Origin: an uncultured Ruminococcus sp.
Lineage (GTDB): Bacteria > Bacillota_A > Clostridia > Oscillospirales > Ruminococcaceae
NCBI GenBank assembly: GCA_947303535.1
Contig: CAMYYQ010000119.1
Span: forward strand, 1 to 5,293
DNA: 5,293 nucleotides
Direction: 5' to 3'
Below, piece by piece: positions 1 to 5,293 of this stretch. Every line of letters starts with the position of its first letter. Position 1 is the first letter of the stretch. The position numbers were made by a program, and so were the translations under genes. The notes under the pieces are model-generated. The model saw only the letters and a list, made by a program, of their open reading frames with translations. It made no database searches and was not told the origin of the DNA.

Positions 1-2388
1 GCTGAATGCGTCAAAAGTCTGGTCGAAGCTGTATTTCGTATAGAAATCCGTCCATTCCTCAAAGGACTGGACTGCCTCTGTGGAATTGAACGTTGAAGCC
101 GTCTGCTCCTTATTATAATAGTTAACGCCCTTTTGCAGCATGAGCATTGCAAAGGTATGTCCCGTTTCCGTTGCAGGGGAAATATTATTCGGCGGCAGGA
201 CAAGTCCCACCGACATATAATTTCTTTGCAGCGCAGGCAGCATATCTATGAGCTTTTCCCATGTCTCGGGAGGTGAGGTATACCCAAGCTCCGTGAGCAC
301 ATCTTTCCTGTAAAACATCATGGGAAAGCTCTGACTTATGGGCAGTCCGTAACAGCCGCCGTTAAAGCTGTACTGCGTCATGGCGTTTCTTTGAAAACGC
401 TGCTTTACGTCCTCATAGTCGTCAAACTGCGATATATCTACCAGCATATCACGCGCGGCAAGATTCACGGGAAACTCTCCCCCGAGGAATAATGCCACAT
501 CAGGACCTTTTCCTGCAAGTGAAGCCTCGACTACGCCGCCTGTCACAAGATTTACCGAGACAGGTATGCCTGTTTCCTGAGTGAACTTATTTTCCGTCAT
601 TTCCTTGACTACCTGAGCCTGATCGCGTCCCAGCGATACCCACACCTCTATTGCGTCCTCTCCCATAACATCGGAAAGAGTGGTGTAGTCCTCAAAGAAT
701 GAGCCGATAAAGGCATCAAAGCCGAATTTCAGCGACTTACCAAGCTTTTCTTTGCAGCTTGTAAAATCACAGTCGGCTGTTGCGAATTCGATATAGTCCA
801 CTTCAAGAGGCTGATCGCGGTTATCCCTCATCCATGCGGAAAGCGAGGTTATACCGTCCTTTATCTGTGAAAGATATGACGGTATCCTCAGCGGCTTGTC
901 CACGCATTTATCCAGTATTACCGCCATATTTTCCAGTGCAGCAGCCTCAGAACCGCTGGTATCGGATATCTTTTCTATGCCTTTCTGCACTTCTTTCAGC
1001 TCCGCGGAAATGCTGCTGAATTTATCCACTAATCCGGGTATCTTCTCGTGAACGTAATAATCCGTGTATTTATCGGGAGAAGGACCTGTTATCATCAGTA
1101 CCTTTCTGTAATAGGTATTGAGCTCGTTCACATCGCCTTCAAGTCTGCGCAGATACTCGCTGATATCGCTGGGCACAGCCTCAAGGGTGATAGTGTGGTC
1201 TTTGCCGCCCTCAAGCCATACAAAGATATTTTCTCCGCCGCTTTTCGGACTTACCACCGACCAGTCTGTATCATAGCGGAACTTCACGCTGTCAAGCTCA
1301 CTGCACGGCACTTCACCGTCGATGTAGATACGCCTTGCCGAACAAAATCCGCGTATCTGATCCTGACGAGCCTTTATGCCTATCTTATACCAGCCGCCGC
1401 TGCCGACCTTATCGGCAGGTATGTCCCATGTTGCCGACTGTAATGCCTTTCGCCAGCTGCCGCTGCCTATGGTATTGTATACCACCTTGCATGGGTCTGA
1501 GGGCGATGCAAGATAGCTTGTATTGTCATATGTTGGGTAGAGAGTCGGGTCTGACTTGTATACAGCCTTTTCTCCCTCTATCTTAAAGCTTGCGGAAGGA
1601 GTACTCTCGGGAGCCGCGCTTGCTCCCACAGAGACTTTATACTCGCTGTAGGACGGCAGCTTCTCGGGATTTCTGAAACATAGGCTCTCTATCGCAAGCT
1701 TTGCACGTTCCGAGCTGAGTTTAAGGGTGTGCTCACCTTTTTCAAGTGCGAAGAACAGCGGCTCGCTGAAAAGTCCGTTCCTGTCGCCGAAAAAGCACTT
1801 CTGCCACATCTCTGTCTGCACCTGAGTCGGTCTTACCTGATTTCCGCGGCTGTCGGTATATATATCCTTCTCATTCACCCAGACTCTTCCGAGATAAAGT
1901 CTCGAAGCCGTATCATAAGGTATCTCGCCGTCAAGCTCCATTTCCAGCTCTATGGAGGAGCTGCTTGATATCATTGGGCAGTAGCTTGCTTCAAGGCAGT
2001 ATACACCGCTTTCAGCCACCTCGAAATCATATGTCACCTCTCCCGACAAGCTGTTCCACAGCAATGCGTCTTTACGTGTATCGCCGCTTTTGTCGGTGAA
2101 GCTGCCTGCAGAGATATCTCCATTCTCAGCGGAAACGAAGCTGCTTCCTTTTATAAATATCTCATCATCGGGACGGACATCAGCGGAGTGAAGATCGTAG
2201 TATTCGCTGAATGTGGTCATATTCATGTCCTTATCATCTATGTGATAATAGTCCTCAGCCATTGCCGCAGCCGTAGCCGCTGACGGCTCATCAGCCTCCG
2301 CAGCCGCTTTCAGCACTCCTACGGAGCTTCCCACAGCAAAAATACAAGTCAGAAAAGCCGCAGCCGCAGCTCTGAAAGTCCTCTTCAT
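1..2388 (-). CDS. Modular secreted carbohydrate ABC transporter substrate-binding protein (C-terminus beyond window)
   Basis: An uninterrupted frame of 796 codons runs off the left edge. The ATG at 2388-2386 is fixed by an in-frame stop just upstream (2394-2392) and by a near-perfect ribosome binding site, AAGGCGGTGA (2405-2396), 7 nt away. Residues 1-32 are an Ala-rich signal sequence (MKRTFR, then a hydrophobic core, likely cleaved near KAAAEA). There is no usable lipobox. About 77-237 is a jelly-roll-like domain containing YDFEVAESGVY, MELDGEIPYD and GRVWVN. About 268-415 is a second one (WYKIGIKARQ, RRIYIDGEVP). About 418-530 is a linker, probably helical, with LNTYYRKVLMITGPSPD. From about 579 (EVWVSLGRDQAQVV) a family 1 solute-binding domain begins, with GKGPDVALFLG (626-636) and PPETWEKL (706-713). 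Simple sugar-binding proteins are roughly 420 residues, so this one has a large N-terminal extension. I recall the architecture from Paenibacillus and other Firmicutes. It should deliver a glycan or sugar to permeases probably encoded to the left. The substrate is unknown. Confidence 0.9.
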   Translation of the reverse strand, partial: MKRTFRAAAAAFLTCIFAVGSSVGVLKAAAEADEPSAATAAAMAEDYYHIDDKDMNMTTFSEYYDLHSADVRPDDEIFIKGSSFVSAENGDISAGSFTDKSGDTRKDALLWNSLSGEVTYDFEVAESGVYCLEASYCPMISSSSSIELEMELDGEIPYDTASRLYLGRVWVNEKDIYTDSRGNQVRPTQVQTEMWQKCFFGDRNGLFSEPLFFALEKGEHTLKLSSERAKLAIESLCFRNPEKLPSYSEYKVSVGASAAPESTPSASFKIEGEKAVYKSDPTLYPTYDNTSYLASPSDPCKVVYNTIGSGSWRKALQSATWDIPADKVGSGGWYKIGIKARQDQIRGFCSARRIYIDGEVPCSELDSVKFRYDTDWSVVSPKSGGENIFVWLEGGKDHTITLEAVPSDISEYLRRLEGDVNELNTYYRKVLMITGPSPDKYTDYYVHEKIPGLVDKFSSISAELKEVQKGIEKISDTSGSEAAALENMAVILDKCVDKPLRIPSYLSQIKDGITSLSAWMRDNRDQPLEVDYIEFATADCDFTSCKEKLGKSLKFGFDAFIGSFFEDYTTLSDVMGEDAIEVWVSLGRDQAQVVKEMTENKFTQETGIPVSVNLVTGGVVEASLAGKGPDVALFLGGEFPVNLAARDMLVDISQFDDYEDVKQRFQRNAMTQYSFNGGCYGLPISQSFPMMFYRKDVLTELGYTSPPETWEKLIDMLPALQRNYMSVGLVLPPNNISPATETGHTFAMLMLQKGVNYYNKEQTASTFNSTEAVQSFEEWTDFYTKYSFDQTFDAFS

Positions 2389-2425
2389 CCGCTATTCACC
2401 GCCTTCCACTCAAAAACTGACAAAT

Positions 2426-2462
2426 AAAAAAGCGCAAGCTCCCCGCGTCGGGAATTATGCGC
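2426..2462 (-). terminator. Intrinsic terminator inside the solute-binding protein 5' leader (putative attenuator)
   Basis: On the minus strand, GCGCA (2462-2458) pairs with TGCGC (2436-2432). Inside, after a 3x3 internal loop, TTCCCG (2454-2449) pairs with CGGGGA (2445-2440) around a 3-nt ACG loop. Six T residues (2431-2426) follow directly, then ATTTG. This is a complete Rho-independent terminator, placed about 45 nt after the predicted start site and about 40 nt before the ATG. The opposite strand lacks a U-tract, so the element works leftward only. It would release an RNA of about 80 nt unless read through, which suggests transcription attenuation of the transporter gene. A 5-nt stretch upstream (TATGC, 2498-2494) can pair with GCATA (2460-2456) in the ascending arm, but that is too short to prove an antiterminator. 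Confidence 0.72.
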
Positions 2463-2512
2463 ACGGACAACACTTACCAAGTCTGACAAAATTGCATATA
2501 TCTATCAAAGTC

Positions 2513-2541
2513 AGTATAACAAATTTATCGTATAATGTCAA
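2513..2541 (-). promoter_or_regulatory. Sigma-A promoter of the solute-binding protein gene
   Basis: Read on the minus strand, a perfect -35 TTGACA (2541-2536) is followed by a 17-nt spacer and a -10 TATACT (2518-2513). A TGT directly before the -10 makes it an extended -10. Transcription should start near 2506, giving a leader of about 118 nt before the ATG at 2388. The match is close to the housekeeping consensus, so basal initiation should be strong. Control is then likely to come from the leader terminator or from a repressor. Confidence 0.82.
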
Positions 2542-2748
2542 GAAATCCCTTACGCCCGTATAAATAATAATATTTTTTACCATGAGTATTTTAGCTAAAT
2601 TATCAAAATCCCTAATAATATTGTACAATCAGAGCGTGTGGAAACTGTAAGCTGTTACAATAAACTTTGCCTCATTGTTTTAATTTAATGCCTAAATTTT
2701 ACTATTATTAAAAAACTGTAAAATCTTATCGACATTCTACTTTTTGTA

Positions 2749-2777
2749 TTGACATTTGAGGCTATTTATGTTATGAT
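2749..2777 (+). promoter_or_regulatory. Sigma-A promoter of the ABC exporter operon
   Basis: A perfect -35 TTGACA (2749-2754), a 17-nt spacer and a -10 TATGAT (2772-2777) are present. TGT at 2769-2771 gives an extended -10. The predicted transcription start is near 2784, leaving a leader of about 55 nt before the TTG start codon at 2839. No other promoter of this quality is seen for the operon. Confidence 0.85.
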
Positions 2778-2780
2778 ACA

Positions 2781-2806
2781 AGTGTAGAAGAAGTAACAGT
2801 TTCACT
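2781..2806. promoter_or_regulatory. Possible GntR/YtrA-type operator at the exporter transcription start
   Basis: AGTGTA (2781-2786) and TTCACT (2801-2806) form an imperfect inverted repeat, with one mismatch in six and a 14-nt centre. It covers the predicted start site and the first bases of the transcript, a place where repressors often bind. As I recall, Bacillus YtrA recognises AGTGTA-N13-TACACT, and YtrA-subfamily GntR regulators commonly control ABC exporter operons. Here the spacing is one base longer and no regulator gene lies in the window. A second, overlapping dyad, AAGTA-N10-TACTT (2791-2810), could instead form a weak RNA stem. Confidence 0.3.
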
Positions 2807-2824
2807 ACTTGACTCCATATTAAT

Positions 2825-2841
2825 AAGGAGAGATATTCTTG
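2825..2841 (+). promoter_or_regulatory. Ribosome binding site that selects a TTG start
   Basis: AAGGAG (2825-2830) lies 8 nt before TTG (2839-2841). An in-frame TAA at 2824-2826 excludes any upstream start. The ATG at 2846-2848 is out of frame. Starting at TTG keeps the first beta strand (NVLEVKGLSKQY) that this ATPase family needs. Confidence 0.85.
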
Positions 2842-3579
2842 GCAAATGTTCTTGAAGTAAAAGGATTGTCAAAGCAGTACACCAAAGTCCTTGCTGTTGA
2901 CAAGATATCCTTTGAAATAGGTGAAGGTGAGATATTTGCTCTCATCGGACCTAATGGTGCAGGCAAGACTACTACTATAAGAATGATTTCAACTCTGCTG
3001 AAGCCTACCGACGGCGATGCTGTCGTGGCAGGTCACAGCATTATAAAAGCTCCTGAAAAGGTCAGGGAATGTATCACTTACCTCCCCGACGAAGCAGGTG
3101 CATATAAGCAAATGACAGGTATAAAATACCTGAGATTCATGGCAGGTCTTTTCACATCAGACATCGACGGGATAAATTCCTGTGTGGAACGTGCGAAAAA
3201 TATCTGCGGACTCGGCGACAGGCTCAACGATAAGATTGGAAGCTACAGCCGAGGAATGATACGCAAGCTTCTGCTTTCAAGGGCTGTAATGACAAAGCCC
3301 AGGCTTGCAATATTCGACGAGCCTACAAGCGGTCTTGACGTACTCAACGCTATCGAGATACGCAAGATGATAAAAAAACTCGCCGAGGAAGAGGGAATGT
3401 CCTTCCTTCTCTCATCACACAATATGCTCGAGATCGAATTCGTTTCCGACCGTGTGGGTATAGTCTCAAAGGGACATCTCATGGTAACAGGCCGTACAGA
3501 CGAACTCAAGGAACGCTATAACGCTCCTAATCTTGAGGAAGTATTTGAAAGGGTGGTGAATGAGAATGAAGTTCATTAA
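2839..3579 (+). CDS. ABC exporter ATP-binding protein (NatA/YhaQ-like)
   Basis: This 246-residue protein is a single cytoplasmic nucleotide-binding domain that would power the membrane partner encoded immediately downstream. The Walker A motif GPNGAGKTT is at 37-45. The Q-loop region (YLPDEAGAY, 81-89) has an acidic residue where the classical Gln would be. The signature is the divergent YSRGM (136-140) rather than LSGGQ. Walker B ends in DE at 160-161 (LAIFDEP), followed by the D-loop SGLD (164-167) and the switch His194 in SSH. These variants are, to my knowledge, normal in the NatA/CcmA-like exporter group and do not suggest inactivity. Length fits a full domain with a short C-terminal tail. 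The gene starts at TTG and overlaps the permease gene by 14-20 bp, so the two are probably translationally coupled. Exporter type is firm; the substrate (sodium, drug, peptide or other) is unknown. Confidence 0.93.
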   Translation: MANVLEVKGLSKQYTKVLAVDKISFEIGEGEIFALIGPNGAGKTTTIRMISTLLKPTDGDAVVAGHSIIKAPEKVRECITYLPDEAGAYKQMTGIKYLRFMAGLFTSDIDGINSCVERAKNICGLGDRLNDKIGSYSRGMIRKLLLSRAVMTKPRLAIFDEPTSGLDVLNAIEIRKMIKKLAEEEGMSFLLSSHNMLEIEFVSDRVGIVSKGHLMVTGRTDELKERYNAPNLEEVFERVVNENEVH

Positions 3580-4909
3580 CCTCCTGAAAAAAGAACTTTC
3601 CGAGCTTATAAACGCTCAGATGATATTCTCTTTGATATTCTCACTGGCAATATTCATGATAATGGGTAATGTCATGCAGTCGGTAACAAAAGAGATGGCA
3701 GATGAAGCGGTCAATCCAAAGATCAATATCTGCGACCTTGATGATACAGACTACACAAAGACTATGATAGAGTCTTTCAAGGAGAAAGGTTCAAATGTAA
3801 CCGTTGTATCAGTCACAAATGATGATTATGCAGCTGCATTGAAAGACAGCGATATAAAAAGCTATGTAGTTATCCCGAAAGGCTTTACCGAAGAACTTGA
3901 AAACGGCAAAAAGCCCTCGGTGATATCTGTAAAAAAGATAAAGTCTGCTTCAACATTCAGCAGCTTAACTACAGGCGGTACAGATGGTACGACTTCTCTT
4001 ATAAATTCGTATATCTCTTTTGAGCTTGCAGATCAGCAGGGAGTTTCGGAAGAAAACCTCAAGATCATCGAAGCACCGCTCAGTGTAGAAGATCATACAG
4101 TTGTAGGCGACAGGTCGGCAAAGATAGCCAGCAGCACTATACTGGGTAAGATATCAACACAGAATATGTTACTTCCTGTCATCGTTCTCGTGCTCCTGAT
4201 GCTTACTTCACAGTCGCTCATCGCTTCGATATCAAACGAAAAGATAGACAAGACCCTCGAAACTCTCCTTTCTACCCCTGTAACACGAGGATCTGTTATA
4301 ACAGCCAAAATGCTTGCAGCAGCAATAGTTGCTCTCATAAATGCAGGCGTAATGATGTTTGGCTTCTCAACATACACCAAAGGAATGACAAGTGCTGTCA
4401 CAAGCGACCTCGGAATAACAGAGGCAGTTACCAAAACCTTATCCGCAGATGAAGCTTTCAGACAGCTTGGACTCAACCTTTCTGCTATAGATTATGCAAT
4501 GGTGGGAGTTCAGCTCTTCCTTACAATTATGATATGCCTTGCGATATCAATTATCCTCGGCGCACTTGTCAACGACTCAAAGTCAGCACAGACAATGCTC
4601 CTGCCGATAATGATGATGGTAATGATACCGTGGCTCATATCTGTATTCACAGATGTGAATTCACTTCCATTAGCAGCAAAGCTTATCGTGTATGCGATAC
4701 CTTTTACTCACACATTTACCGCGATACCAAACCTTATGTTCGGAAACATTACAGAGTTCTGGCTTGGTTTAGGTTATCAGTTCGTAATATTCCTTATCGT
4801 GATGTTCTTTGCATTAAAGCTTTTCAAATCAGACAAGATACTCACGATATCTCTGAACTTCGGTCAGAAGTCCAGATTCAAAAAATCAAGAAAGACCACC
4901 GAGGATTGA
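3560..4909 (+). CDS. ABC-2 type exporter permease (NatB/YhaP-like)
   Basis: This 449-residue integral membrane protein forms the transport path for the ATPase encoded just upstream. A first membrane helix at about 21-40 is followed by a large extracytoplasmic domain (about 45-200). Further helices are near 203-222, 248-270, 313-337, 345-364, 371-392 and 402-420, and the basic tail KSRFKKSRK should be cytoplasmic. Between the second and third helices is the ABC-2 coupling motif NEKIDKTLETLLSTPVTRG (226-244), which is characteristic of the family. One helix before a big external domain and about five or six after it is the NatB/YhaP pattern. The start is uncertain: ATG at 3560 follows AGGG by 6 nt, and ATG at 3566 (giving MKFINLLKKE) follows GGTGG by 9 nt. 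Either way it overlaps the end of the ATPase gene. A terminator follows 25 bp after the stop. Confidence 0.92.
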   Translation: MRMKFINLLKKELSELINAQMIFSLIFSLAIFMIMGNVMQSVTKEMADEAVNPKINICDLDDTDYTKTMIESFKEKGSNVTVVSVTNDDYAAALKDSDIKSYVVIPKGFTEELENGKKPSVISVKKIKSASTFSSLTTGGTDGTTSLINSYISFELADQQGVSEENLKIIEAPLSVEDHTVVGDRSAKIASSTILGKISTQNMLLPVIVLVLLMLTSQSLIASISNEKIDKTLETLLSTPVTRGSVITAKMLAAAIVALINAGVMMFGFSTYTKGMTSAVTSDLGITEAVTKTLSADEAFRQLGLNLSAIDYAMVGVQLFLTIMICLAISIILGALVNDSKSAQTMLLPIMMMVMIPWLISVFTDVNSLPLAAKLIVYAIPFTHTFTAIPNLMFGNITEFWLGLGYQFVIFLIVMFFALKLFKSDKILTISLNFGQKSRFKKSRKTTED

Positions 4910-4934
4910 GCCTCTTCCCTTTCCCCATGAAAAG

Positions 4935-4974
4935 ACGCAGCAGTTTCGTTAGCACCGGAACCGCTGCGTTTTTT
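4935..4974 (+). terminator. Rho-independent terminator of the exporter operon
   Basis: ACGCAGC (4935-4941) pairs with GCTGCGT (4963-4969). After an A/C mismatch, GTTTCG (4943-4948) pairs with CGGAAC (4956-4961) around a 7-nt loop. The T-run 4969-4974, then GTTTT, completes the element. It starts 25 bp after the permease stop. The flanking AAAAG gives only a short T-run on the other strand, so leftward activity would be weak. Confidence 0.9.
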
Positions 4975-5000
4975 GTTTTGCTTATTTTTCCATATAAAGT

Positions 5001-5024
5001 AAAAAGCTATGCACGAAGCATAGC
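5001..5024 (-). terminator. Rho-independent terminator for deoD and the putative small RNA
   Basis: On the minus strand, GCTATGC (5024-5018) pairs perfectly with GCATAGC (5012-5006) around the loop TTCGT. TTTTT (5005-5001), then ACTTT, follows. The plus strand after the hairpin reads CAAGAAAA, so the terminator is directional. It is 116 bp past the deoD stop, unusually far for a dedicated deoD terminator, which leaves room for an independent transcript. Confidence 0.82.
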
Positions 5025-5079
5025 CAAGAAAAATGAAATGAATAAATATAGAAGGGGAATTGGGGGATTACTTAATCCA
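5001..5079 (-). ncRNA. Putative csRNA-like small regulatory RNA
   Basis: This is inferred from signals rather than from a family match. A promoter-like -10 (5090-5085) predicts a start near 5079. The roughly 80-nt transcript begins with a hairpin, GGATT (5078-5074) pairing with AATCC (5069-5065) around a 4-nt loop. Next comes a single-stranded C/U-rich stretch including CCCCC and CCCCTTCT (5066-5050), which could pair with purine-rich ribosome binding sites, then an AU-rich segment, and finally an intrinsic terminator. There is no credible reading frame with a ribosome binding site. Streptococcal csRNAs have the same plan: two stem-loops, an unpaired pyrimidine-rich middle that blocks ribosome binding sites, and control by TTTAAG repeats upstream. 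The alternative is that this is simply the 3' untranslated region of deoD ending at its terminator. Confidence 0.45.
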
Positions 5080-5084
5080 CTAAT

Positions 5085-5092
5085 AATATAAC
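5085..5092 (-). promoter_or_regulatory. Extended -10 element of the putative small RNA promoter
   Basis: On the minus strand TATATT (5090-5085) is preceded by TGT, the same extended -10 form as the two strong promoters in this window. There is no -35 consensus at the 17-nt position (AGATTA, 5113-5108). Instead the last TTTAAG box ends 10 nt upstream, as expected for an activator-dependent promoter. The AT-rich setting raises the chance of a fortuitous match. Confidence 0.45.
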
Positions 5093-5100
5093 AATCCAAC

Positions 5101-5139
5101 CTTAAAATAATCTTAAAGTTATCTTAAATTTACCTAAAA
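5101..5139 (-). promoter_or_regulatory. Tandem 11-bp-period TTTAAG boxes (CiaR/OmpR-family operator-like)
   Basis: On the minus strand three exact TTTAAG hexamers lie at 5128-5123, 5117-5112 and 5106-5101, separated by exactly 5 nt (ATAAC, ATTAT). A degenerate fourth copy, TTTTAG, lies one period upstream at 5139-5134. Direct repeats with an 11-bp period place dimers of an OmpR/PhoB-family response regulator on one face of the helix. The motif equals the streptococcal CiaR site NTTAAG-N5-WTTAAG. The array begins immediately after the deoD stop codon and lies between convergent genes, so its only evident target is the short transcript downstream on the minus strand. Confidence 0.6.
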
Positions 5140-5293
5140 TTATTTCATTGCATAAGCTGTCTCAAGAGCTATCTCCATCATGTCGCGGAAAGTGGTCTGT
5201 CTCTCCTCCGCAGTTGTGGATAATCCTTTCAGCGGACAGTCAGATACCGTAAGTATGCACAGCGCGTTCTTCCCTGCCCTTGCAGCATTCATA
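5140..5293 (-). CDS. deoD: Purine-nucleoside phosphorylase DeoD-type, C-terminal part
   Basis: The last 50 codons and the TAA stop (5142-5140) are present; the rest lies beyond the right edge. DeoD carries out reversible phosphorolysis of purine (deoxy)nucleosides to a free base and (deoxy)ribose-1-phosphate in cytoplasmic purine salvage. Recognition rests on LTVSD, then [19 protein letters not shown]. These match the end of E. coli DeoD (TVSD, TTAAERQTTFNDMIKIALE), including the catalytic Asp204 and Arg217 equivalents at the same 13-residue spacing. The tail ends AYAMK, close to the family's usual end, so the gene appears intact here. It is convergent with the ABC exporter and unrelated to it in function. 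No terminator is found until 5024-5001. Confidence 0.92.
   Translation of the reverse strand, partial: MNAARAGKNALCILTVSDCPLKGLSTTAEERQTTFRDMMEIALETAYAMK

Larger units (their letters stand above)
2389..2838. other. 450-bp AT-rich divergent intergenic control region
   Basis: No gene is visible here on either strand. The region separates the leftward solute-binding protein gene from the rightward ABC exporter operon and carries one consensus promoter for each, with -35 boxes about 210 bp apart. It also holds the leader terminator of the solute-binding protein gene and several short dyads and repeats. TGTAA-GCTG-TTACA lies at 2646-2659, the palindrome ATTGTACAAT at 2620-2629, and AAACTGTAA at both 2642-2650 and 2713-2721. 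CTGACAAA occurs at 2417-2424 and 2483-2490, flanking the leader hairpin. The stretch 2545-2710 is strongly AT-rich, which fits upstream promoter DNA. No known riboswitch core was recognised. Confidence 0.8.

Noticed and set aside
780..1968. Several plus-strand open frames of 79-131 codons opposite the solute-binding protein gene
   Set aside because: They are antisense to a continuous 796-codon frame with recognisable domains, have no ribosome binding sites and resemble no protein family.
2246..2370. GCN-rich repeats near the solute-binding protein start
   Set aside because: They encode the Ala-rich signal peptide and the Ala-rich segment after it; this is ordinary low complexity rather than a DNA repeat element.
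2474..2497. Seven-codon leader peptide MQFCQTW upstream of the leader terminator on the minus strand
   Set aside because: It has no ribosome binding site, starts only about 9 nt after the predicted transcript start, and lacks a run of regulatory codons (one Trp only).
2426..2506. Known riboswitch class in the solute-binding protein leader
   Set aside because: About 45 nt lie before the terminator and no conserved core of a class I know was recognised, so only an attenuator is claimed.
2620..2629. Palindrome ATTGTACAAT as an operator
   Set aside because: It is a single short palindrome in AT-rich DNA, away from both promoters and with no second copy seen.
2731..2756. GACATT repeated 20 bp apart as a tandem promoter or activator site
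   Set aside because: The second copy is part of the -35 box and the first has no matching -10, so chance is the simpler explanation.
3243..4476. Minus-strand open frames opposite the ATPase and permease genes
   Set aside because: They are shadows of clearly coding genes, with compositions that simply mirror the sense codons.
4534..5091. 185-codon plus-strand frame overlapping the permease end and the intergenic gap
   Set aside because: It is out of frame with the permease, reads straight through a strong terminator and gives a non-protein-like sequence.
1..5293. CRISPR array, insertion sequence, tRNA/rRNA, or phage attachment site
   Set aside because: No spaced long repeats, transposase motifs, terminal inverted repeats or tRNA-like cloverleaf were seen.

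Overview
The window looks like a low-to-mid GC Firmicute of class Clostridia, possibly a Ruminococcus-type gut or rumen anaerobe. The evidence is the Firmicute-style ribosome binding sites, the TTGACA/TATNNT promoters with TGN extended -10 elements, the AT-rich spacers, and a large modular solute-binding protein of a type I know from carbohydrate-using Firmicutes. The genus is an inference.

Layout. From the left edge to 2388, on the minus strand, is the N-terminal 796 codons of a secreted carbohydrate ABC-transporter substrate-binding protein. Its C-terminus and any permease genes lie beyond the left edge. Positions 2389-2838 are a divergent control region. On the minus strand it holds a consensus promoter (2513-2541) and, inside the solute-binding protein leader, a well-formed intrinsic terminator (2426-2462), which suggests attenuation. 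On the plus strand it holds a consensus promoter (2749-2777), followed at the transcription start by a dyad resembling a GntR/YtrA-type operator. That promoter drives a two-gene operon: an ABC ATPase with a TTG start (2839-3579) and an overlapping ABC-2 permease (3560-4909). Together they form a NatAB/YhaQP-like exporter whose substrate cannot be read from sequence. The operon ends in a strong terminator (4935-4974). At the right edge, on the minus strand, are the last 50 codons of deoD, purine-nucleoside phosphorylase (5140-5293).

The most interesting part is the 230-bp convergent gap between the permease and deoD. Directly after the deoD stop, on the minus strand, are three exact TTTAAG hexamers plus one degenerate copy on an 11-bp period. 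They lie 10 nt upstream of an extended -10 (TGT-TATATT). About 80 nt of non-coding sequence follows: a 5' hairpin, a C/U-rich stretch and an intrinsic terminator. This arrangement closely resembles the CiaR-activated csRNA genes of streptococci (direct repeat NTTAAG-N5-WTTAAG). I propose a small RNA gene controlled by an OmpR-family response regulator.

The plus-strand open frames across 780-1968 and those overlapping the exporter genes in other frames are shadows and are not annotated.
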